From: an uncultured bacterium
GTDB taxonomy: Bacteria; Verrucomicrobiota; Kiritimatiellia; RFP12; UBA1067
Direction of reading: 5' to 3'
Assembly (NCBI GenBank): GCA_902769585.1
Contig: CACXPT010000036.1
Span: 1 to 59,401, forward strand
DNA: 59,401 nucleotides
Positions 23,697 through 34,300 of the stretch are shown here, in pieces (the stretch's first letter is position 1; each line of letters opens with the position of its first letter). A program made the translations under genes and the position numbers. The notes beneath the pieces are model-generated. The model saw only the letters and a list, made by a program, of their open reading frames with translations, was not told the origin of the DNA and made no database searches.

Positions 23697-25451
23697 TCAT
23701 CCTACAGTCCTAGCCAAATCGATAATGTACAATTCGTACTTTGCACGACTTTCACCAACATAGCGAAGCCTGTCGTTTTCGTCTTGACTGGGAAGATTCC
23801 CAGCTAACACAAGAACAACACAATTAGCCTCTAGTCCCTTGAAGGACTGGATTGTTTCGGCGAGAACACACTTGTCATCTTTCCACTTCCCCAACATTTT
23901 CTTTCCTTCCTTCCATGGAAGAGACTCCCCGTTCTTCTGACATTGATATCGCTTGAATTGAATCGTACTTCCCGCATAACTCAATGATTCATTTATGAGT
24001 TCATTTAACAAATCATTCCTATCAGACAAGACCACAATGTCACGTGGACGACGCGGGCGACCTTCTGACAATTGACCGGACAGCAATCCAACAACAACTT
24101 TCTTTATACTTTCATTCGTATCCAACTCCTGGACTGGCTTAGTCTGGAACTCCCGGCAAGGGCGAATCATTGGCGTTGTATCTTCTCCAGTAAGACTCCG
24201 GAAATGCTCAAGTATCTTATCGGTATTCCGATAGTTTCTCTTGAGATCGCATTCAACCGGTCGCACATCAAATACATTGCAGTTTAACGACCATTCCGTC
24301 GCAAATAACGTTTGATTCTCGTCGGAGAATATGGCAACATGGCGATCGCGTTTCACCACAGAAAGTAGCACAAAGATTTCATCATTGGAGAGATCCTGCG
24401 CCTCATCAACAAGCAGGACATCAAACTTTTGCATTTTATGTAATCTCATGTCATCTGCTAACGAACCCATTTGAGCCAGGGTCCTACCTCTGTCAAGTCT
24501 CCCATCCTGACCAGACACGCAATAGTTCTTCCCAGCCAAAGGTTCTCCTATGCTATGGAAATGTGTAATCACAACCCCGAGCTGCTTATGGCCCGGGCAT
24601 TCGTTTCGGCATTGCTCGGCGAGAGCCTTGTTAAAACAGACATAAAGTACACGTTTCCCCTGTTTCGCAAACTCAACTGCAGAAGTGATTGCAATAATGG
24701 TCTTGCCTGTACCAGCCGCACCACGAATATGAACATAGCGGTTTTGTTCAATCTTCCAAGATATGTCTCGTTGCTCATTGTCCAGCCCCTCACGCGACCA
24801 TTTTTCCATTCTCAAGAAATCATCTGAACGCGCGATAGGTGGCGAGTTCAATGTAAAGTGCCTTAGTATCGCGTCCTTCCAGCTAATAAAATGACAGAAC
24901 CTCCAAGAAAAACCATCCAGAAGCTCATCTATCTTCTTCAGGATTGGCAATGCAGTTTCAGTCCCGTCAACCCCAATGAGATCACTTGCTTGCAGATAAG
25001 GGTGCCCTCCCGGAATCCCCACCTGGAAATCAGATTCCGTAAAAACCACAAGTGACGAGAACGCACCCCAGTCTGAATCACAGGAAATATTATCCCGCAC
25101 ATACTCATTAAAGATAAAAATGCCCCGCGTTACCTCATCAAAAACATCTCTAGCGCCAGGCTCCAATCGCACGCCTCCATTGATCAAACTATAGCCATTC
25201 CCCTTGGCATCTACATTGCAAACTCCTTTCCCAGGCACGAAGACAAGAAAGTCAAACTGCGCCGTTTCCTTTTGCTTATTGTACTTCTCGACAGTGACAC
25301 TTGTGTCATACAACACCGTCCAGTCCTCCGGGAGCACATCACGAAACAGTTTATACAGATGCCTTTCCGCTCGCCATCCATCTTTTGTTTCAGGAATTTT
25401 CGCGTCAATTTCAGCGTCCGTTTCATCATTACGAATTATGCTCGTTGCCAT
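23697..25451 (-). CDS. NERD nuclease domain fused to UvrD-like superfamily 1 helicase
   Basis: This 584-aa protein joins an N-terminal NERD (PD-(D/E)XK) domain to an SF1 ATPase. NERD: E29 in GWRAERHLYKLF, D67 in AQFDFLVFV and D81-A-K83 in CNVDAKG give the E...D...DxK catalytic set. Helicase: Walker A GAAGTGKT (244-251), FDVLLVDEAQDLS (Walker B), QTLFATEW, and the C-terminal ETIQSFKGLEANCVVLV and YVGESRAKYELYII motifs. Such proteins cut or degrade invading DNA in several defence contexts. It is 21 bp behind the DUF1998 helicase with AAGGAATCGACCT before its ATG, so it is the third gene of one operon. It is not a known obligatory part of Druantia. Confidence 0.85.
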   Translation of the reverse strand: MATSIIRNDETDAEIDAKIPETKDGWRAERHLYKLFRDVLPEDWTVLYDTSVTVEKYNKQKETAQFDFLVFVPGKGVCNVDAKGNGYSLINGGVRLEPGARDVFDEVTRGIFIFNEYVRDNISCDSDWGAFSSLVVFTESDFQVGIPGGHPYLQASDLIGVDGTETALPILKKIDELLDGFSWRFCHFISWKDAILRHFTLNSPPIARSDDFLRMEKWSREGLDNEQRDISWKIEQNRYVHIRGAAGTGKTIIAITSAVEFAKQGKRVLYVCFNKALAEQCRNECPGHKQLGVVITHFHSIGEPLAGKNYCVSGQDGRLDRGRTLAQMGSLADDMRLHKMQKFDVLLVDEAQDLSNDEIFVLLSVVKRDRHVAIFSDENQTLFATEWSLNCNVFDVRPVECDLKRNYRNTDKILEHFRSLTGEDTTPMIRPCREFQTKPVQELDTNESIKKVVVGLLSGQLSEGRPRRPRDIVVLSDRNDLLNELINESLSYAGSTIQFKRYQCQKNGESLPWKEGKKMLGKWKDDKCVLAETIQSFKGLEANCVVLVLAGNLPSQDENDRLRYVGESRAKYELYIIDLARTVG

Positions 25452-25472
25452 AGGTCGATTCCTTTTCTGGGT

Positions 25473-28400
25473 TCACTCTTGTTCGGTAGATTCAATGTCT
25501 GGTATTTTTCCGGCGTCCACGTCTGGATTATAGCGGAACACCGTACCATCTCGTAATCGGCAACGCTCCCCAGCCGCTAGATCATGGCCATCGTAAGGTT
25601 CCCACACGACTTCAGCCGCCACCTCAACAGCAACGGCGGCACGATTCGCCGCCTCAAGCATAACCTGCACAACGGCGGCCGGTGGATTTCTTTCTCCGTC
25701 AAGAAGCAGACGAAGAACGACTAACGCATCAAAGAGATCAAGCTTGTCATGCTCATACTGATTGTCGTAGGTCCGAAGACAATGATAACATGATGCCGCT
25801 GGCCTAGTAGCATTATTACCCCGATAATCAGCTGGAGGAACTGGGGGCAAAGCCTTATAGGCTTCATCGTGATGCCCCCCGCACGGACAGCGCTCTAGGT
25901 TATCAATTGCAGCCTCCACTATAGCCCGAATCCTGGTTCTTCCCTCAACATCGTCAGCCCCCCGTAACAGAAGATCAATCACGCAACCGCTTCCACCTCC
26001 ATTGTCAGCGTCAAAGAATACAAACCAGAAACTGGTTCTACCATCTCCAGGGGAATATGCCTGTACCAGCCCCCCAACATCGCGTTCGTTAATGCGCATC
26101 ACAATTGACATTGATTTTCGAAGCGCATACATTGCCGATGTAAACGCGTTTGCAATCCTATTTGGCGTCCACCCGGCAAATAACGGATCTTGATTCCAAA
26201 AGCCGGGAACCCACAAGACGACATTCGTGGGTACTTCACAGAGGTAGTACCAATTATGTCCTATTACCTGCGAGTTGACATAGTGGACAGCACGCTCGGT
26301 TGGTTCTGCGACAAGAAGGCTCATCCCCTCTACAACATGTTGAGAACGTCCACTCACTTGACCCGACCAAGAAACGACACGTTTTCCGCGTGAATCATGC
26401 CTAAGAGGTGGATTAATTGATCCTTTTCTTGCAATAAACAACTCGGGTGTTACAAACGTTTGATTCCGTGTTTCTCCCTGACAACAGGGACAATTTTCCT
26501 CTCCATGATAAAACACCTTGTGGCAACTGTCACAGAATTTCAAGATCGTTCCTTGCGCATTTGCCACAAGATTCGCATCGCCGTTATTGAATCGATAGAC
26601 CTTCGCACCCCTAGATTCGTAACGCCGCTTGTTGGCATAGACACTTTGTCCTGGCGCATATTCATACATGCCCAGATGGATTGGCCGCGACAATTCAATC
26701 CCATACGCGTCTCCATCATCATTCTGGGTAACAAGCTTAATTGTGTCGACTGGAAAACCGTATCTTGGCAATACACAGGCATCGCTCAAAGCATCAATTG
26801 TCGGGCCCCACAGTAATTTAGACTGTGACAACGACAACGGCTTGTTTTCTGGCCAGCCATGATTCATGATCTCGTCATCAATCATACCATCATCTCCGTC
26901 CGCAAGCAGTCGGAACTTCCACTCCAGTCGATCCTTTAACGAACGCCATTTGGGGCGTCTGTTGTCAAGCAGTCGGCCATCACCATCCATCTCTGGGATA
27001 TTACATCCCCCAAGCCCACGAAAATACGCAAGCCCCGGCTCGCCTGCCTTGCCAAAGAACCCCTCCATGCCTTCCAATTGGAATACCACATCATCGACAG
27101 GAGAATACCCTTCATTGTGGGGCAGATTCGCAAGAAAATCTCCCTGATAACCGTAAATGCCACTCACAAAATCACCTACAGCATCCCTATTGCTTTCTTG
27201 CCAATCGGACAACCAGCTGCAACATGTACATGGAAGCGTTCTCGCTTGGAACGTTTCTGCGTTTTGATTTTGTACCTTACGCGAAATCCTTCCCATCAAG
27301 AAATAAGATATCTTCTTCCAGTTTCTGGCAGCGGCCTTCTCATCTTGGTTATTTGACGTCCACTTGTTGTCTTTGATCCACTCAAGAAACTTGTGCAATG
27401 CTTCCGCACGGAAATGCCGCGCGGCGAATTGAGGACGGTCAAGATACAGCCGTGGAGGATCTATCTCGCCAAAGAACAATTTAGCCGGATCTTCGTAACG
27501 ATCCCGGTCATAAGAAGACTGACTTCCGCAAAGCGTGAGGATCCATGGGGCCGCCCCAGGACGTCGACCAGCCCGCCCCGCGCGCTGCTTGTAGTTCGCC
27601 GTACTAGGTGGCATATTTCCTAGAAATACATTGTTAAGGCTCCCGACATCGACCCCCATCTCAAAAGTCGTTGAGCAGGACAGAATGTTGATTTTGCCCT
27701 CGGAAAATGCCCGTTGGTATACAGCGCCTATCTTGGAATCAATCTGTGCAGTATGTTCCTGAATGACAAGCGGCAGAATCTTGTCTTCTTCAGCAATGTT
27801 TTCCTGGAAATTCTCACCTGGCTCAACAATCAGATCAGCACACAATCTACTGAACACAAAGACATATGTATTACCATTGGCCTGTAGAAGTCGTTCGAAT
27901 ATCGTCCACACCCCGCCAAGTAGATTTAACACTTGCGGGTGCGTGACATTGTTCAACCCTAGCGAGGTAAGACGTCGACTGACAATGCGCAAGACCGCAT
28001 GGTTTTCCCTCCATGCCTGCGGGGCGATCGTAGCTCTCGTAAAGTTGTCTTTGGGCTCCCACCTGTAGAAGGCATTCTTAAGATCATCGTTTTCAAACTG
28101 AATCTTTTTCGAACACACAAGATGCGAATAGATTTCTTGCAGTATAGCCTTCATATCGACTTCGGGGATCACCCCGAATGGCTCACCGAACAAGAAGTCA
28201 AAATCGTTGTCATGTCTCGTAAGGTCCTTAATCATCTTAGACTTGATTGTGAGTTTCTGTTGCGGTAAGAGTCCGACACGTCGGTTACCCGCCGCCAAAG
28301 CTTTAAGTACACGAAGTTTTGAGACTGTCGCTTCATCAACCATCTCTCCATTGTCCCGCTCAAGGCTAAGTAAGCGTTCGTAGTGATCGGTGGCAACCAA

Positions 28401-31313
28401 TCTGGCAAACTCATTTTCCATATTGGGCGTACAAACAAGATCCTGAACTACGGCATCACGTTGCCCCATGAACTGCCGCATAATCGGATTCCCGATAAGT
28501 TGTTCTCGAACAAAACGAACCCCTTTCGCTGCGAATGCCTGTATCGCGATTTCCATTGCAGCCGCTTCATCAATGGTTCCATTGAATGCTGCACGAAGTC
28601 GTTGGACAAGTTCATCGCAGTATTCCGTCTGAATTGCCCGGTCAAAGGAAAACGCAAGAGAAGCAGCGCCGCTGCGGCTGTCTGCAAAAGCAAGAATCTT
28701 CCGCCCACCCGCAGGGGCATTTCCTTGAATGCCTGCATCTGGGTCAGGATTCGTCTCGCGGGCAAAAGCCTCCAGCGTTGCTATCTTAAACTGGATCCCA
28801 GTAGCCTCGTACGGCGTAATGATACCATAATTGGCAGTAGCAACTGCATTGCCACCACAGGCGTTACACGGCGAAAGGAACTCATCCCCTCTTTCATTGT
28901 CATGTCCAATCAACCAATATAGCTCTGTCCCGTCGTGCTGGGGATTCGCATTACGAGTGACATTGCCAGTACGCAAATCTATAAAAATCCCATGCGAACG
29001 ATCTTCCGTATTGTCGTCCATATCGCTCGGCGCATTTAAGGTAAAAGCGTGGAGATGCTTGCATTCCCCGACCGGGAAACGGGACAGAGACATGTCTATG
29101 ACGCCATTTCCGCCTCCGTCATGTCTATCCCTCCCATACCCAAGCAGATAAGGTTGTCCGCACCGCCGACAGACACCGAGACCGAATATCTTCTCCCCGG
29201 TCGCCGCATACTCGTCCTCCGAATGTACGAAAACAGGCTGCACCGGATTACCATTACGGAAATAAACCCCAATATGGGAAATGTCCCTGACAACCTGGTG
29301 GAACCGAACGTCTATAAGCGGCCGTCTCTTACCTCGCGGGTAAGCGAAAGCCCCGACTTCCATTATCCGCCCCATGGTTGCCAGATCCATTCCGGCGTCA
29401 GCCGCCACTCGTGAAACCGAATTGGGTCGCTCTGCCGCACTGAAAAACCGCGACACATCGCCTCTGGCCACAATGGCATTGTAAATCCATTCACGGTACT
29501 TTTCACCGTTGGAACCAGGAAAGTGACCTTGCCATCTCTGGAAGATCCCGCTCTCTTGTTCCGCAAGATCTCGTTCTTCCTGCCTGTAACCGTTTATCTT
29601 ATCGGGGATTTGATCCAAAATACGCGGTGTCAAATGCACCTTTACATTCTGGATGCTTCCTTGCGCCAAGTCCTCGGCATCCTCCACGCGAACTTCCGGC
29701 TGCAATAGCATCTCGAGAGCACGATAGAGGTAAAGAACTGTCTCCAAGTGGATTGTCTGAGGATGCGTAACATTGTCATTCGCAAGGTTCTTCCAGACTT
29801 CAAGCAGTGAAAGTCTATTTCCCAAACGATTGTTGTCATTTGGCTTCTCACTTCTACGCCCATCCATTTCATCGTGAAGAACACCACGATATGGTTCACT
29901 GTCTCGAGAAAAGGTCAGCATCAACTTGCTCAGCCAGCGAATCTCTTCGGAAACATTGACTTCGTCGCCTTCAACTGGAACTCCACCATGTATCACTTCG
30001 GGATGCCTCTGGAAAAGGCCGGAGTCCAATTCATCAATTTGAGACAGCACGACCGATCCGTTGAACTCCTGAACTTGTGTTAGCAGCTTAATTCGTTTCT
30101 CGGCAAGTTTATGGTTTGCCTTTTTAGCTTCAAACGCTACCGTATCAGCACAAAGCTCTTCAACAGCATTATTAAAAATGTAGGCATCATTGCCATTGTT
30201 ATTTTCTGGCACGACGAAATGCTCTTCATCTCCGCCGTAAACATCAAAAGAATCAGTTTCTGCCGGGAAAAGGCTAGCCGCAAATTCCCTTGTGTTCCTT
30301 TCTCGGGTCTCGGCATCGGCTGAAGTAGAAAGTGTAGCCGATGTCGCCAAGAAACGGACATCATGCTCGTTGTTTGGATCAATCCTGTGGCGTAAACGGC
30401 GGATAAGCCACGCTATTTCTGTGCCGGCGGCACCAGAATACGAATGGGCCTCGTCCAACACGATAAAATCCCATGGCTTATTAAAAAGCGTTTGATTCGG
30501 TAATAACAAGAGCCGTTCTAACATTGCGAAGTTGGTGACAAGAATATCTGCTCCGCCACTACTCCACCGCGCTCTGTCCCTGTATTCGTTTTCAAGATAA
30601 TCCTCATCCACATGGACATCGCCATCAACAGTCATGTATCCTGCCTCTGCTCCGGCACGCCAAATCTCAGAAAAACTTTCTGCATCACGAAGCGCACTCA
30701 TCTTCTCATTTGTCTCGCTCGTGTATCTTCCAAACGTGACAGGAAGATCCTTAAGCAACTTGCGGAGGCGACGAATCTGGTCGTTCACCAGTGCGTTCAT
30801 AGGATAAAGAATCAATGCGCGGACATGTTCATCATATCTCACGCCTTGCAGTTCAGCCTCCTTGCGTTGCTTGTATATTGCATTCACGATAGGAAGTAGG
30901 AAACATTCGGTCTTGCCGCTGCCAGTGCCAGTACAAACCACAAGGTTTCTGCCACGGTTGACGCTACGTAATGACCCGAGCTGGTGCGTGTAGAGTTTTA
31001 CCTGCTCTGGTCGCGCATCATTCGTGTCAAGAAGATATTTTGCAAACGCACGAGCAACTTCTAGCTCCAAATCTCCTCCAGGCCTAGCAAGATCAGCAAG
31101 AGTCTCTGCCGCCTCCTGATAAACCGTAGCGAGCTCAAGGTATGGTTCTTTTATGAAATCTAGCCCATTATCAGCATAGTCGCCACACCCTTCTTGGAAT
31201 TGGTCGAATGCATGAGCTATTGGTTTCTGCATCGCCTTCTTGACAGGGAGCGCCAAGTCAAGATAGCGCAGAATGTTCTTCTTGATGTTAGCTGTAGATG
31301 TCTCAATTTTCAT
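25473..31313 (-). CDS. Giant DEAD/DEAH helicase with DUF1998 C-terminus (DruE-like)
   Basis: This 1946-aa SF2 helicase has an N-terminal extension of about 100 residues, then the Q-motif-like YTHQLGSLR and Walker A TGTGSGKT (128-135). The Walker B is VLDEAH (285-290), motif III is ATSAT (323-327), and motif VI is QRAGRAGRR. A long mid-region carries Cys clusters (CRRCGQPYLLGYG, CNACGG, CDSCHKVFYHG..CPCC). The C-terminus is a DUF1998 zinc module (CPCGGHH and SCYHCLRTYDNQYEHDKLD). Length and order match DruE, the hallmark of Druantia anti-phage systems; YprA/MrfA and DISARM DrmA/DrmB are related but shorter or split. Start at MKIETS (31313) has AGAAAGG upstream; the gap to the preceding stop is 29 bp. 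Confidence 0.85.
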   Translation of the reverse strand: MKIETSTANIKKNILRYLDLALPVKKAMQKPIAHAFDQFQEGCGDYADNGLDFIKEPYLELATVYQEAAETLADLARPGGDLELEVARAFAKYLLDTNDARPEQVKLYTHQLGSLRSVNRGRNLVVCTGTGSGKTECFLLPIVNAIYKQRKEAELQGVRYDEHVRALILYPMNALVNDQIRRLRKLLKDLPVTFGRYTSETNEKMSALRDAESFSEIWRAGAEAGYMTVDGDVHVDEDYLENEYRDRARWSSGGADILVTNFAMLERLLLLPNQTLFNKPWDFIVLDEAHSYSGAAGTEIAWLIRRLRHRIDPNNEHDVRFLATSATLSTSADAETRERNTREFAASLFPAETDSFDVYGGDEEHFVVPENNNGNDAYIFNNAVEELCADTVAFEAKKANHKLAEKRIKLLTQVQEFNGSVVLSQIDELDSGLFQRHPEVIHGGVPVEGDEVNVSEEIRWLSKLMLTFSRDSEPYRGVLHDEMDGRRSEKPNDNNRLGNRLSLLEVWKNLANDNVTHPQTIHLETVLYLYRALEMLLQPEVRVEDAEDLAQGSIQNVKVHLTPRILDQIPDKINGYRQEERDLAEQESGIFQRWQGHFPGSNGEKYREWIYNAIVARGDVSRFFSAAERPNSVSRVAADAGMDLATMGRIMEVGAFAYPRGKRRPLIDVRFHQVVRDISHIGVYFRNGNPVQPVFVHSEDEYAATGEKIFGLGVCRRCGQPYLLGYGRDRHDGGGNGVIDMSLSRFPVGECKHLHAFTLNAPSDMDDNTEDRSHGIFIDLRTGNVTRNANPQHDGTELYWLIGHDNERGDEFLSPCNACGGNAVATANYGIITPYEATGIQFKIATLEAFARETNPDPDAGIQGNAPAGGRKILAFADSRSGAASLAFSFDRAIQTEYCDELVQRLRAAFNGTIDEAAAMEIAIQAFAAKGVRFVREQLIGNPIMRQFMGQRDAVVQDLVCTPNMENEFARLVATDHYERLLSLERDNGEMVDEATVSKLRVLKALAAGNRRVGLLPQQKLTIKSKMIKDLTRHDNDFDFLFGEPFGVIPEVDMKAILQEIYSHLVCSKKIQFENDDLKNAFYRWEPKDNFTRATIAPQAWRENHAVLRIVSRRLTSLGLNNVTHPQVLNLLGGVWTIFERLLQANGNTYVFVFSRLCADLIVEPGENFQENIAEEDKILPLVIQEHTAQIDSKIGAVYQRAFSEGKINILSCSTTFEMGVDVGSLNNVFLGNMPPSTANYKQRAGRAGRRPGAAPWILTLCGSQSSYDRDRYEDPAKLFFGEIDPPRLYLDRPQFAARHFRAEALHKFLEWIKDNKWTSNNQDEKAAARNWKKISYFLMGRISRKVQNQNAETFQARTLPCTCCSWLSDWQESNRDAVGDFVSGIYGYQGDFLANLPHNEGYSPVDDVVFQLEGMEGFFGKAGEPGLAYFRGLGGCNIPEMDGDGRLLDNRRPKWRSLKDRLEWKFRLLADGDDGMIDDEIMNHGWPENKPLSLSQSKLLWGPTIDALSDACVLPRYGFPVDTIKLVTQNDDGDAYGIELSRPIHLGMYEYAPGQSVYANKRRYESRGAKVYRFNNGDANLVANAQGTILKFCDSCHKVFYHGEENCPCCQGETRNQTFVTPELFIARKGSINPPLRHDSRGKRVVSWSGQVSGRSQHVVEGMSLLVAEPTERAVHYVNSQVIGHNWYYLCEVPTNVVLWVPGFWNQDPLFAGWTPNRIANAFTSAMYALRKSMSIVMRINERDVGGLVQAYSPGDGRTSFWFVFFDADNGGGSGCVIDLLLRGADDVEGRTRIRAIVEAAIDNLERCPCGGHHDEAYKALPPVPPADYRGNNATRPAASCYHCLRTYDNQYEHDKLDLFDALVVLRLLLDGERNPPAAVVQVMLEAANRAAVAVEVAAEVVWEPYDGHDLAAGERCRLRDGTVFRYNPDVDAGKIPDIESTEQE

Positions 31314-31342
31314 TTGAGTTTTACCTTTCTGAACAACGCTTG

Positions 31343-34300
31343 TTACTGCTGAATACCAGTTAATACGGAAGCGATTGAATGACATTTACCTTGATAACTG
31401 TTGAAAAGTTCCCACTTTTCATTGTCGGCACGAACAACGCGAAGAACATCAACAAGAATTCGTGGTGTAACATTATCATGCCCACAAATAAGTAACGTTG
31501 CCGCCGCAACACAGAAAATCCATTCTCTATCGGTTGGTTCTCGGTAGTTAGGTCGACCCGCCACTCGTCGGCGGGTTTCCATGATGCCAAGAATCTTTTT
31601 GAACATTGACAACAAATCAGTCTTTTCCGTATTAATCGAACTTAAGATTTCAGAAGGGGCCGCGTTCTGGTTTCCTATATTCGGAGCATTCTGGATTTCA
31701 AATTCATTTTCCCGAACATTGTTGTCCAGACAAGCACGATGGACAATCTGTTCCGCGCTTAAAGGTATAGGTGATGGTTCTATCAGGTGATTCTGTTCAC
31801 GTGCTTCGTGAACATCTGCCTTTTGAATCATCGCCTGAAGACAGCTCTGAAGATTTCTATCGGGAATTTGTCTGCCCCAACACCGATTGGACAACTTACG
31901 CCAATTATTACAATGTCTCTCGATTATGTTTCTAAATTCTGTTACAACACGCATCGTTCTTCTAATATTTATCTGTTGCCAGAAAGGGAGACTTCTAATC
32001 ATATCATCTCGAACATCCCTCGCTTCAATATTATCTCGTAGAAAACCCCTCCATTTGCGGGAATCTTGGTCTATATCCTCAAACCGAGTCCCGTCCAAGG
32101 GGACATAGCTTACGAATAAACATTTCATCATTTCATAAACCTCTTGCGTAACGCCTTCTAGAATAGGATCAAAACCGCTTTGTAACCATTCATTGAACAA
32201 ATCATTCCACACCCTATAATCTATACATTTCCCAGCTATCAGCGTTTCGACTGATCTTCGCCAGCCATTCCTCACCTGCTCGGATGTCTGCGTCTGCATT
32301 GTCCTGAAGAAGTGCATTTCCCGAACAGGATGATTTTCAGGGATATTTGCGAGCAAAATTTTCAGCACTCTAACGGCAGACAGTTCTGCATCACCATACA
32401 CACAATACTCTACGCCTCTTCTCAAGCGCAGCCTTTCACCGAACCTGTCTGTGATCGTATTCGTACAGATGATGGAGTTATGACCATCCGTCGCTTCAAA
32501 GAGGGCCAGTAACGCATCATGCTCTTCCGCATCCTGGCAAAAGGAATTCCACTCATCTTGAATGTCCGTAAACCTATTGTCTGGACAAATTCTAGCAATG
32601 ACTTTACCCTGAAGAAGCAAATCTGCAGACTTGTCGGAAAAGGCCACCGCAACGTATTTCGATTGATCATTCGCTGGGACATAGACTCCAAGCCGTCCAT
32701 TCACATCAGCACAAAGCCGTGCCGATCTTGGTTCAAAACGATATTGGAAAATCTTTATTTCGCTCCCTGGAAAGCGATACGGTCTCGCTTGTGCTTCTGG
32801 ATCATATCGGAAATCTGAGACATCAATCAGACTCTCAACTCGCCGACGAAAATACGACGAAGTTAAGGGCCACTCCCGCAGGTCGCACTTAATATCCGGC
32901 GGCAGACACAGAGATTTGCTCCGGATTTCCTCAGACGAAAACTCCTCAACACACGAATGTTCATCAAGAAGAGCCGGAACGGGTGTCATGTCCATGAATG
33001 AGTTATGGCCGGCCTCGAACCACCATTTGAAACCATTGTCAGGGACACCAATCTCAAAGGCCGTACCCGTCGGATCCTGAATCTTTACACGTCTAAAACC
33101 CTCAATCCTATCCGCTATCGGAGAGATGCCGCCGTTGCACACATTTTCAATAATCCATCCTGCGCGTTGCATGCTTCCGACACAAAGACACTGAGCTATG
33201 TTATCAGGAATAATGATTCCTTTGGCTCGACCTATTATCCAACCGCGACCTGTTCCTGCAGATTCCTCGCATCGCAATGTGAACGGTGTTATTGCGTTCA
33301 CATTCGCTAATGTCTGTATTGCTTGTAGTGACACCGCAACATCTTGACAAGTTTCCGACCATTGTTCAACGCCTTTCGCAAAAAGCGTCCACTTATATTC
33401 ATTGCTTTCCCGGGGAAGTTCAACTTTGAGGTTCATTGTGTCTGAAAGGGACAGGCAGTACGAATCTCTTCCCATCGATGTAACAAAGACCCCATTGCCA
33501 CCTGTATTGACCGTGACATGTGCCGAATTACCCCTGACCTTGATCCTTCGAATTTCGCGATCACCGTCGCATATTGCAATTTCAACATCTGCATCGTTTG
33601 GACGATTCGTTATGCGATATATCCGAAATGGAATTTTGGCCGGCTCCTCATTATCGTTGGAAATGAAGAAGTTCCCGGACTTGTATAACCTCCATTCTAC
33701 CTGATTAGATTCGCTCGTCAACTGTAACCTGGAAATAGCATCACCATCTCTTCCGCAGACGAGAAAATCCGACTGCCCGCTTCCTAGTTCAGGTTGCTCA
33801 TCCCAGTCATATCGCTTCCACCAATTGCACCTTACGTCCTTCCTGTTTGAACGATATCGGACAAAAACTCCGAGGGATTCGTTGGCAGAATGGAAAAGAC
33901 ACGACTCGTCTTCATCTACCACCGGCGGGTCTCTGTCATTGGGCTTTAAGGTGTCCCATTTCGTTTTGCCGTATTTAATTGAGATATTTCGATTCCATGG
34001 AATCGGTTCAGCCCAAGAAGATGATGTTGGGATTCTTTTCCGATCAACACGGCCTTGATCAGATATTTCAAAACTTCTCCATCCACCTTCTTCATCAGGG
34101 AAATCATCAAACCCAGCAACATATTGTGCCACTTTCCCACTCTCATCAAATTGCAGATACCAGTCTACATATGCAGTTTGCGACAGGTTCAAATGCAAGT
34201 CACAAGCATCTATCCACATTCTCCAAACGCGTAGTTCTTCAGAAGGAACCTTATTCTGCCACCTCTCAACATTGTTAGCGCGTGCGCCTTCAGAAAGCAA